The translations under genes were made by a program, and so were the position numbers. Shown piece after piece: positions 1 to 6,172 of a stretch of 9,264 nucleotides of DNA. The stretch spans positions 1 through 9,264 of the forward strand of contig JACNFL010000175.1 of the NCBI GenBank assembly GCA_014384685.1, in the 5' to 3' direction. The stretch comes from Methanobacteriota archaeon (GTDB lineage: Archaea > Thermoplasmatota > Poseidoniia > Poseidoniales > Thalassarchaeaceae). The notes under the pieces are model-generated. The model was not told where the DNA came from. It did no database searches and was given only the letters and a program-made list of their open reading frames with translations. How positions within the stretch are numbered: the first letter of the stretch is position 1; every line of letters starts with the position of its first letter.

Positions 1-2
1 TT

Positions 3-2336
3 TGGGAACCAACCCCTCTATCTGACCCTCATGAGTGCCTTCGTGTGAAGTTAGTTGACCTACTAGGTAGTGAAGGGCCACAGACATTAGACATACTTGT
101 TGAAAGATTACCGTTCCCTAAGGAAATGATTGAGAATATACTTCATGAATTAGAAGTTCGCAACATTGTCACAATTGGATTCTATAGACAAACAGAAGAA
201 GGGGAATTTATCTTACGTGTTGATGAACACTATCTTACTGGTGGAGAGGAAGAAGTAATTGCTTATCGTAACCTGCAAAATTTATTGTTAACAAAATCCT
301 TCAAATTACATGATGATCCATTAGGTGCTCTTTCATCGCATGTAATGATTCAAAAGATGCATGAATTGTTGGATAGGGTAAAGGATTTCCGTTTCGCTGA
401 TTGGAAGGATATGAAGCATGATTCAGATGTTCTGATGGGACGATTACTGCATAATCGCATTGGATATACCAAAAAAGACCAAATGGGTCTTCTTCTAGGT
501 TTGAGGCCCGAACCATGGATTGGTGATATGGAAGCGAAATTAATGACTAAAGTTCCCGCAGGGGAAAATGTAACTAGACAACAAATTTTAGTTGATATTC
601 CGCGTGATGATGATTCAAAACATTTGATGAATCGAGCTAAATATGCTCTAAACAATATGGAACGTCAATTACTTTATGTTAAACAATATGAAGAACTTCC
701 AGAGAGGAAAAGGAGTCTCTCTTTATTCCACAGGGTATATGAGGTGTACCATCCATTACCATTTGATGATGCATTGGTTGAATTAATTAACAGGATAGGA
801 CCAGTCAAAAGATATACCCTAGGGTGGTATATCAGTAGAGCTGGAGAAGAACTTGAAGATACATTGAGGTTACTTTTGGAGCAAGGTAGAATCACTAAAG
901 TTTCAGCGCTTCAACCAGAGTTGACGGATTTCTATTGTATTCCTTCTGATGTATCTAAGGTCAAAAAACGGATTCGTGAAGATAGGCAGATGCGAATCTT
1001 AACACAATCAGATCCATTCTGTTCACGTTTTATTCAAGAAGTAAGATATGTACTGAAACAAGGTTGGTATTATCCTGTATTCAAAGGAGTAGACCCCGTT
1101 GGTAGAATATTGATGTACAAGGTAAATGATTACCTTGAAATTAAAGATATTCATATTCCACATGCATACTTAGATGAATTTGTTGAGCAATTTGAACGTC
1201 TATTGGAAAATTACCGAGACACTCTTGTTGAAATTTCTGTGTTAACTAATTTCAATGGTGAAAATATTTCCGAGGCTCGAAAGGAAACCATAGATGCATT
1301 CACTAGAATTGGCTTCGAAGCGATTGGTGATGGGCGTAGAATGATTCGCGGCGGTGTCATGGATCCTAGGCCTGTCAAAGAATCTGTTAGAGTTTTGTTC
1401 TACAATCATAAAATGCATCAAGACACAAGAAGTGAAAATGAAACTATTGCTGTAAAAGACCTAATGGAAATTAGAGATGACTTTGCCCTGCGTGGACGCA
1501 GTGAAGCATACCGAGTCAACCTCTCATCAATGGCAAGTGCTAATCAGTTACATCAAGGAACCAATTTAACAGGACATAGAGTGTATGCTCCATATTCACA
1601 CTTCCAAAAGTTACTAACAATTCGTAATTTACCACCAGATGAAGAATTATTGGATGTTTTAGATTTCTTCACAGATAATTCGGACCCTCAATTATTCATG
1701 GATAGGCATGCGTTACGCCGTTCAGAATTCCGTAAACTCGCTCAGCCACTCATTCGCTCAGGTCACTTAGTTCAAGACTACAGAGGGGGTTTCCGTACAG
1801 TCCATCCAACTATTATCACAGACCACTGGCAATTTAAGCAAGATTATCTCATAGAATTGATAAAAGAAATTCCAGTTATTACTATGAAACAATGTGAAAA
1901 AATGGCTGGGAAGCCATACAAACCAGAAGAAATCATGACCGTTCTTCAATATCTAGTTGATGAAGGCGAACTAATCAAGGGTTTCTTGTTAGAAGATTTG
2001 AATCAGGTTTGTTGGGGTAGGAAGGAGATGCTCGAGAGTTCAACAGGTGTCCCAATGATGAGAGATTTCGTGTTGCCTCCGTCAGACCCTCTAGCGCCAT
2101 ACTTTGCCTCATTATTGCGAGAACGATTTGGTTTTGGTTCTGCGTACTTAGTATTCCATAATGAAGAACCGATAGCTGCTTTCAAGGCAAATACAAGATT
2201 GAATATTATTGATGTCAAGGACATCGTTGCAGACCCGAAGTTGGAAAAACAGGCTTTGAGGGTGATGAAAGAATTTGCTTGGGAACATAGCATGCCGCTT
2301 CGTGGAAAGGTTCTTGAAAAACTCAAGAAACGTTAG
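3..2336 (+). CDS. Large multi-winged-helix DNA-binding protein, 5' incomplete; resembles C-terminal region of Lhr-type helicases
   Basis: The frame is open from the first complete codon at the window edge to TAG at 2334-2336 (777 residues). A GTG at 45 exists but has no Shine-Dalgarno, and the codons before it read as ordinary protein, so the true start probably lies upstream. Numbering from position 3, winged-helix-like segments begin near residues 17, 258 and 616 with similar openings (LVDLLGSEGP, LVELINRIGP, LIELIKEIPV). The second and third are each followed, exactly 79 residues on, by a Ser-Asp-Pro motif (D337, D695) and then a conserved VF...P...KDI pattern, so one module is duplicated. 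Tandem winged helices with this S/F-D-P element are known from AlkZ/YcaQ-like folds and from the C-terminal domain of Lhr helicases. No helicase motifs or AlkZ catalytic motif are visible here. DNA binding is likely; membership of an Lhr-type helicase is inference. The gene runs convergently into artA with a 14-bp overlap. Confidence 0.72.
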   Translation, partial: WEPTPLSDPHECLRVKLVDLLGSEGPQTLDILVERLPFPKEMIENILHELEVRNIVTIGFYRQTEEGEFILRVDEHYLTGGEEEVIAYRNLQNLLLTKSFKLHDDPLGALSSHVMIQKMHELLDRVKDFRFADWKDMKHDSDVLMGRLLHNRIGYTKKDQMGLLLGLRPEPWIGDMEAKLMTKVPAGENVTRQQILVDIPRDDDSKHLMNRAKYALNNMERQLLYVKQYEELPERKRSLSLFHRVYEVYHPLPFDDALVELINRIGPVKRYTLGWYISRAGEELEDTLRLLLEQGRITKVSALQPELTDFYCIPSDVSKVKKRIREDRQMRILTQSDPFCSRFIQEVRYVLKQGWYYPVFKGVDPVGRILMYKVNDYLEIKDIHIPHAYLDEFVEQFERLLENYRDTLVEISVLTNFNGENISEARKETIDAFTRIGFEAIGDGRRMIRGGVMDPRPVKESVRVLFYNHKMHQDTRSENETIAVKDLMEIRDDFALRGRSEAYRVNLSSMASANQLHQGTNLTGHRVYAPYSHFQKLLTIRNLPPDEELLDVLDFFTDNSDPQLFMDRHALRRSEFRKLAQPLIRSGHLVQDYRGGFRTVHPTIITDHWQFKQDYLIELIKEIPVITMKQCEKMAGKPYKPEEIMTVLQYLVDEGELIKGFLLEDLNQVCWGRKEMLESSTGVPMMRDFVLPPSDPLAPYFASLLRERFGFGSAYLVFHNEEPIAAFKANTRLNIIDVKDIVADPKLEKQALRVMKEFAWEHSMPLRGKVLEKLKKR

Positions 2337-2346
2337 ACCTTTTTTT
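2311..2346 (+). terminator. Hairpin plus oligo-T terminator at the end of the winged-helix gene
   Basis: A perfect 7-bp inverted repeat, TTCTTGA (2311-2317) and TCAAGAA (2323-2329) with a 5-nt loop, is followed after 10 nt by seven T residues (2340-2346) on the plus strand. The winged-helix stop codon (2334-2336) lies between hairpin and T-run. Archaeal termination mainly needs the oligo-T stretch, so the T7 is the stronger part of the signal. The hairpin also covers the artA stop codon (2323-2325, minus strand), and the A5 at 2317-2321 gives a weak U-run for the opposite transcript. The whole signal lies within coding sequence of one or the other gene. Confidence 0.5.
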
Positions 2347-3246
2347 GGGCATAAAAGGATCCATCAATCTGAGAATATTATTATGGAGTTCTGGTAGAAT
2401 TTCAAATAAGACAATAGCGATTAAAAACATAGCAAATAGACTGCCAACTTTAGCAGCATAAGAATGGGCAAAATCAAACATCCCCATTCCTAACCATTGC
2501 CAGTCACGGTAGGTCATGTCAAGATAAATTATTCCGGCGTTTCGAAACACATTGAGAATATGAATAAGCGGTAATGTGATGAATAGGCCACGTGCTCTTA
2601 ATTTCCAAGGTGTTTTCTTTAGAGCAATCAAAGCTCCAACAAAGACAATCATCGATTGTAGTGCACTACAGGCAAGAATTATTGATACACCAGTGGGAGT
2701 CCCGTCTGTGTGTTCAATTGGTATGAAGAACCCTCCCTCTCCAAGTGGTTCAAGGTAAAGCCATGGGTTGCCCGTGAATTCAGAAAATAGTGAAGTTGAA
2801 CCATCTAGGTATTCTACTTGTGCGGGGCCAACTTGTAGATCCGCAATCCCCGTTATTTTCAGAAAGAATACAGCCTGAACAGCAGTGAACCAAACTAGTG
2901 CTACTGAGAGATAAGGTATCCACGAGATGGCTAAGTATGGGAGGGCAGACCAGAAAACTGCACCTTTTAACCAATATAATGCCGGCTCTTCTTCACCACG
3001 TTTTTGAGTATTGTATTCCCACACTCCTACAGCAATACCGACAGGTAAAGTTGCCGCAGACATTAGAATTAATACAGGGTCTGCTAATTCGATGTAATGA
3101 GGTGTATCAAGGAAAAAATATGTAGAAATTGATACCCAGCCAATTGATGAAATTGGAGCCTTGTTATCCATTTTACTATGGAAGGAATAACCTAAGGTCG
3201 CAAGTCCTAACAATGCAAACACAAGCCTTAGTTCTTCTATCCCCAT
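2323..3246 (-). CDS. artA: Archaeosortase A (membrane transpeptidase-like enzyme)
   Basis: This 307-residue polytopic membrane protein has about eight hydrophobic segments. The exosortase/archaeosortase catalytic residues are present in order: Cys193 in ACSALQSM, Arg235 in NVFRNAG and His261 in FDFAHSY, all at the membrane-proximal ends of C-terminal helices. The ACSALQSM block is very close to the ArtA version of the motif. Characterised haloarchaeal ArtA recognises a C-terminal PGF-CTERM tripartite signal on secreted proteins, removes it and allows attachment to membrane lipid at the outer face. The length suits the family (about 300 residues). The start is the ATG at 3246, preceded by GGGAGGG (3262-3256) with 9-nt spacing, a clear ribosome-binding site. 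It is transcribed divergently from gmhA and converges on the winged-helix gene. No PGF-CTERM substrate is encoded in the window, so substrates must lie elsewhere, as is usual for this family. Confidence 0.86.
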   Translation of the reverse strand: MGIEELRLVFALLGLATLGYSFHSKMDNKAPISSIGWVSISTYFFLDTPHYIELADPVLILMSAATLPVGIAVGVWEYNTQKRGEEEPALYWLKGAVFWSALPYLAISWIPYLSVALVWFTAVQAVFFLKITGIADLQVGPAQVEYLDGSTSLFSEFTGNPWLYLEPLGEGGFFIPIEHTDGTPTGVSIILACSALQSMIVFVGALIALKKTPWKLRARGLFITLPLIHILNVFRNAGIIYLDMTYRDWQWLGMGMFDFAHSYAAKVGSLFAMFLIAIVLFEILPELHNNILRLMDPFMPKKRSNVS

Positions 3247-3255
3247 TTTGTCGTT

Positions 3256-3262
3256 CCCTCCC
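3256..3262 (-). promoter_or_regulatory. Ribosome-binding site of artA
   Basis: GGGAGGG on the minus strand, 9 nt before the ATG at 3246. It is among the strongest Shine-Dalgarno sequences in the window and fixes the artA start. Confidence 0.6.
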
Positions 3263-3285
3263 GTGTTTAATGGTAGTTTAAGTCA

Positions 3286-3292
3286 CCTATTT
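3286..3292 (-). promoter_or_regulatory. TATA-like element for artA
   Basis: The minus strand reads AAATAGG here, 40 nt upstream of the artA ATG. Initiation about 25 nt downstream would give a short leader holding the GGGAGGG ribosome-binding site. It is the exact inverse of the AAATAGG at 3318-3324 on the plus strand. A competing TATA-like TTAAAC lies closer to the gene (3281-3276), so the exact box is uncertain. Confidence 0.4.
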
Positions 3293-3316
3293 GTATTGTC
3301 GCGGTTCAACAAGTCG

Positions 3317-3324
3317 TAAATAGG
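3317..3324 (+). promoter_or_regulatory. TATA-like element for the gmhA-gmhB-tiaS cluster
   Basis: TAAATAGG lies 30-37 nt upstream of the ATG at 3354. With the usual archaeal spacing, transcription would start around 3345-3347, leaving a leader of under 10 nt. A start there excludes the upstream in-frame TTG at 3339 and supports ATG 3354 as the first codon of gmhA. Confidence 0.45.
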
Positions 3325-3353
3325 CTGTCCGTCAGCGATTGCTCAGTGGTGAC

Positions 3354-3938
3354 ATGGAGAACTACGACTTTTCAGTATTTTTAGAGGCGTATAAAGGCGA
3401 TTTAATTGGTGCTATTAACGCCCTTAATCAAGCGGATTTGAATCAATTAACCAATGAAATCCTTTCAGTGATGGACAACGGCGGTACAATTCATTTCATA
3501 GGAAATGGTGGTTCTGCAGCGACCCCTTCTCATTCTGCAGGAGATTGGAGTAAAGAATTGGGTGTCAAGACTGTTTGCCACACAGACAATACCGCTTCAT
3601 TAACAGCTTGGGCAAATGATACAGGATATGGTAACATCTTTGCCGGCGCTCTTGGTACTTGGGCAAAAGCCGGTGATTTAGTAGTTGGATACAGTGGTTC
3701 TGGTAACTCAGAGAATGTTTTGAATGGTATGGTCAAAGCCATAGAGATTGGTTGTAGAACGGCCGCAATCACTGGGAATTACAAAAATGGTGCCGGGGGT
3801 AAATTAGCACAAATGGTGGATGTAGCCATCATTTGTGAAACTACTTCAATGGAGAGAATTGAGGATTTACAACTGATTATTAATCACATGGTGAAGGAAG
3901 CCGTAAAATTAGAAAGAAATCTTCCAAGTCATTCATGA
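3354..3938 (+). CDS. gmhA: GmhA-type phosphosugar isomerase (SIS domain; probable sedoheptulose-7-phosphate isomerase)
   Basis: This 194-residue protein is close to the family length (E. coli GmhA has 192). It is a single SIS domain with the phosphate-binding GNGGS at residues 50-54 and a second Ser-rich loop, SGSGNSEN, at 114-121. Residues matching the GmhA metal/active site are His60 and His178. The two partner positions are changed conservatively: the usual Glu four residues after the first His is Asp64, and the usual Gln eight residues before the last His is Glu170. GmhA converts sedoheptulose 7-phosphate to D-glycero-manno-heptose 7-phosphate in the cytoplasm. A GmhB-type phosphatase follows 12 bp downstream, which strongly supports the heptose assignment over other SIS sugar isomerases. 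I chose ATG 3354 over TTG 3339 because of length, codon type and the TATA spacing. Confidence 0.8.
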   Translation: MENYDFSVFLEAYKGDLIGAINALNQADLNQLTNEILSVMDNGGTIHFIGNGGSAATPSHSAGDWSKELGVKTVCHTDNTASLTAWANDTGYGNIFAGALGTWAKAGDLVVGYSGSGNSENVLNGMVKAIEIGCRTAAITGNYKNGAGGKLAQMVDVAIICETTSMERIEDLQLIINHMVKEAVKLERNLPSHS

Positions 3939-3950
3939 GGCGAATTTTAC

Positions 3951-4595
3951 ATGTTACCATCACGTCACTTGTCTAAGTTAACTGACTTAGCCAAATTCCT
4001 TCCATTACCTAACAACCAAACATGGGGGGGTGAAATTGCATACCTTGACCGCGATGGAGTCCTAAATGTTGGCAGTGAGGATTACATCAATTCAGTTGAC
4101 GAATTAGAGGTATTACCTGGTGCCGCATCTGCTGTTGCAAGAATAAGGAATGCTGGATTTAGAATTTGCATAGTGACAAATCAATCACCAATAGGTAGGG
4201 GTTTGTGGGATCACGAAAGGCTTGCTGAGGTTAATTCAGCCCTTCAAAGAATATTGCTTGAAGAAAATGAAGATGCACATCTCGATGTCATTCTATACAG
4301 CCCCTATGTTCCTTGGAGTAATGCTTGGGCTCGTAAGGGTAATCCAGGAATGTTGCAAGTTGGTCGGCAAATTATTGATGCTACTGAAATGGATAAAACC
4401 CTCTCGGAATTTGACTACGGGATGGATTATGTTTCGAGAGATGAAGGTAATTCATTCATGGTTGGTGACCGTATGGCAGATATGAAAGCTGGATTGAATC
4501 ACGGCGTGAGGACATTCCGCTGCGATCAAAATATTGGAGTTGAGGATGTAATTGAACGCGTACTCGATTTCTCAGACTCTGGCGACAGCCTCTGA
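3951..4595 (+). CDS. gmhB: GmhB-type HAD phosphatase (probable heptose-1,7-bisphosphate 7-phosphatase)
   Basis: This 214-residue HAD-superfamily protein of the HisB/GmhB type has motif I DRDGVLN (nucleophile Asp33, acid/base Asp35), motif II TNQSPIGRG (Thr76-Ser79 onward), a Lys129 in RKGNPGM, and motif IV VGDRMADM with Asp173. The wording closely follows GmhB (typically LDRDG, TNQSGIARG, RKPxPGM, VGDxxxDM). GmhB normally carries a zinc-binding Cys/His loop just before RKPxPGM. Here residues 117-127 (SPYVPWSNAWA) have no Cys or His, so this is a zinc-less form. GmhB removes the 7-phosphate from heptose 1,7-bisphosphate before nucleotide activation. The ATG at 3951 has GAGG at 3937-3940, overlapping the gmhA stop, and the genes are probably cotranscribed. 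A related sugar or histidinol phosphatase activity is possible, but the gmhA neighbour argues for heptose. Confidence 0.78.
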   Translation: MLPSRHLSKLTDLAKFLPLPNNQTWGGEIAYLDRDGVLNVGSEDYINSVDELEVLPGAASAVARIRNAGFRICIVTNQSPIGRGLWDHERLAEVNSALQRILLEENEDAHLDVILYSPYVPWSNAWARKGNPGMLQVGRQIIDATEMDKTLSEFDYGMDYVSRDEGNSFMVGDRMADMKAGLNHGVRTFRCDQNIGVEDVIERVLDFSDSGDSL

Positions 4596-4635
4596 AACGA
4601 CGCCCTCAAGTGCTACCGCCACGCGCCCAACACCA

Positions 4636-5880
4636 ATGGCTTGGATTGGTCTTGATGATACCGACTCCCTTGATGGTGGGTGTACCACTTGGGATTTTCA
4701 CCTTCTGTTAACCCATTTAGAAGAATGCGGTTTCACTATTGTCGGCCACCCTAATTTGGTGAGGTTGTGGCCGTTTGCACCTGAAAGAACAAGAGGCAAT
4801 GCCGCTCTTTCTGCTGAAGTCCAATCTTCATCAAATGGTATTTCTGATATTCTAGAAAATTGGTTCAACAAACAGTATAATTCAATTAAATCATCCAAAA
4901 ATGATGTTATTTCAGAATATGCTAGTCCAGTTTTGGTTTGTACAGAAACTAGGTTTCCAGAAGAATGGTATTGGAATGCAGTAAGAGGTTATGTTGATCC
5001 CGGCAATAGAATAAATGATGTATCATCTTTTCCTTCAGCTAGATTTTGGTCAAAACAAGATGATTCAGATTCACCTTTTTTGACAAGAGGATTAGTAGGT
5101 GCTTCAAGCGCAATTGCTTGGAGGGGTGAAAATGATTGGACTTGGGAAGCAACTGCTTGGAGAATGGCTGAAAACATTGGCAAAACTCGCAAAGTTCCGA
5201 GTATTTTGGTTGGAGAGATGTCCGACAAATTCCCTAAAACTATTCTTAATAGAGATCCAAATGCTGGTGATTCACTAATTGCACCTAGGACGCCGTGCCC
5301 CGTTCTATATGGGATTAGGTCGGAGGATAGTTCAATTGCTGAGCAAGCACATAATTGGTTACAATCTAATGAAGATGTGGAACAGGCATTTGCTATGCGT
5401 GTTCATCGAAGTAATCAAGCAACAGATGACCACATTCAGAACACCGGCTCTGGAATGGTAATTTCAAAAGTTAGAGAAGTAAAGGGTGGGCATGCATCCC
5501 TTGGTGTGTTTGACGGGGAGAAACAATGCACTTTAGTTGCTTTCAAACAAGGAGGTGAAGTGAATCGCTTACTGAAATCTCTTGTTGTGGGGGATTTAGT
5601 AAAATGGAGGGCCCTTATTTCGCCTAATGGCGAATTTCATTTGGAATCCTTAATGTGTTCAGATGGGGTGCCACGTCAACTTTCTCGCCCTAATTGTCAA
5701 TGTGGTGGTAAATTATGTCGCCAGGGTATTGGGCAGCCATTACGTTGTGAGCAATGTGGTGTTAATGAAGAGTCAGTATGGGTAAATACTGGATTTGAAT
5801 CAATCGACCAATGGGTGGAACCGCCTAGTTCTAATCGCCGACATTTGGCCAAACCTCTGAACCGACAAGCGAAGGGGTAA
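4636..5880 (+). CDS. tiaS: tRNA(Ile2) 2-agmatinylcytidine synthetase TiaS
   Basis: TiaS attaches agmatine to C34 of the tRNA(Ile2) anticodon using ATP, so the tRNA reads AUA and not AUG; it is archaea-specific and essential where studied. The 414-residue protein matches the family length (about 420). It opens directly with the signature WIGLDDTDS (residues 3-11), followed by the CTTW segment and TRGNAALSAEV, all typical of the catalytic kinase-like domain. An OB-fold-like region spans about 274-345. A zinc ribbon follows with Cys354, Cys356, Cys361, Cys371 and Cys374. I chose ATG 4636 because the signature normally begins at the N-terminus. An upstream in-frame TTG at 4552 would add 28 Ser/Thr/Ala-rich residues and overlap gmhB. 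The gene starts 40 bp after gmhB in a GC-rich spacer with no obvious ribosome-binding site and is followed 26 bp later by the small membrane-protein gene. Confidence 0.92.
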   Translation: MAWIGLDDTDSLDGGCTTWDFHLLLTHLEECGFTIVGHPNLVRLWPFAPERTRGNAALSAEVQSSSNGISDILENWFNKQYNSIKSSKNDVISEYASPVLVCTETRFPEEWYWNAVRGYVDPGNRINDVSSFPSARFWSKQDDSDSPFLTRGLVGASSAIAWRGENDWTWEATAWRMAENIGKTRKVPSILVGEMSDKFPKTILNRDPNAGDSLIAPRTPCPVLYGIRSEDSSIAEQAHNWLQSNEDVEQAFAMRVHRSNQATDDHIQNTGSGMVISKVREVKGGHASLGVFDGEKQCTLVAFKQGGEVNRLLKSLVVGDLVKWRALISPNGEFHLESLMCSDGVPRQLSRPNCQCGGKLCRQGIGQPLRCEQCGVNEESVWVNTGFESIDQWVEPPSSNRRHLAKPLNRQAKG

Positions 5881-5881
5881 T

Positions 5882-5891
5882 TGAGGAGAGG
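5882..5891 (+). promoter_or_regulatory. Distal ribosome-binding site of the 87-residue gene
   Basis: TGAGGAGAGG directly follows the tiaS stop and is strongly complementary to the 16S rRNA tail, but it ends 15 nt before the ATG at 5907, longer than usual. TGAGG (5882-5886) can pair with CCTCA (5903-5907), which overlaps the start codon, so a small hairpin could modulate access. Confidence 0.4.
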
Positions 5892-5906
5892 TCGTCTCGG
5901 CACCTC

Positions 5907-6170
5907 ATGGTTGATTCAGTATCAATAGCATATGTTCTGTTGTTAATGGCTTCAGGAGCCTTAGCATACCTCATTATCAAGATGATTAAGCGTAATCAAC
6001 AATCGATAATTGCCGACAATGCTCCTGTGATTGCAGGTTCAGATGAATTAGGTGGCAAAGCAAAAGATCCAGACCAATTCAATGAACCAGATGATGATGC
6101 CCTTGATGAAATGGGTGAGTTGTTGGCATCTGCTGCAGAAGCTCAAGGAATTGAATACGAAGAGGACTAA
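5907..6170 (+). CDS. Small single-pass membrane protein with acidic cytoplasmic tail
   Basis: I do not recognise the family. The 87-residue protein has one hydrophobic segment at residues 6-24, followed at once by a basic stretch (Lys25, Lys28, Arg29), which predicts a short N-terminus outside and the tail in the cytoplasm. From residue 46 onward the tail is strongly acidic (16 Asp/Glu against 2 Lys), with an Asp62-Asp64 run and an EYEED end. It lacks a lipobox and a C-terminal sorting signal. It sits 26 bp after tiaS on the same strand with a strong if distant ribosome-binding site, so it is probably read from the same transcript, and it has its own terminator-like hairpin downstream. Its stop lies 2 bp from the stop of the convergent RadB-like gene. 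Coding status is supported by the ribosome-binding site, the sensible domain layout and the tight fit between neighbours. Confidence 0.75.
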   Translation: MVDSVSIAYVLLLMASGALAYLIIKMIKRNQQSIIADNAPVIAGSDELGGKAKDPDQFNEPDDDALDEMGELLASAAEAQGIEYEED

Positions 6171-6172
6171 TA

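Noticed and set aside
3..2336. Assignment of the winged-helix protein as an AlkZ-type DNA glycosylase.
   Set aside because: The fold-type motif S-D-P is present twice, but I could not find the AlkZ catalytic Gln-x-Gln/Asp motif, and the protein is about twice the length.
2780..3125. Open frames on both strands within artA (2898-3125 plus; 2780-2974 minus).
   Set aside because: They overlap a well-supported archaeosortase and look like frame shadows.
3339..3353. TTG at 3339 as the gmhA start (adds five residues).
   Set aside because: Non-ATG codon, no ribosome-binding site, and the TATA-like element at 3317-3324 predicts a transcript beginning after it; ATG 3354 gives the family length.
3247..3353. 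Possible tRNA or small RNA in the artA-gmhA spacer, suggested by GGTTCAAC at 3303.
   Set aside because: No acceptor, D or anticodon stem can be formed around it; the spacer is better explained by divergent promoters.
4552..4635. TTG at 4552 as the tiaS start, overlapping gmhB.
   Set aside because: It adds 28 low-complexity Ser/Thr/Ala residues ahead of a signature that normally sits at the N-terminus; ATG 4636 fits the family.
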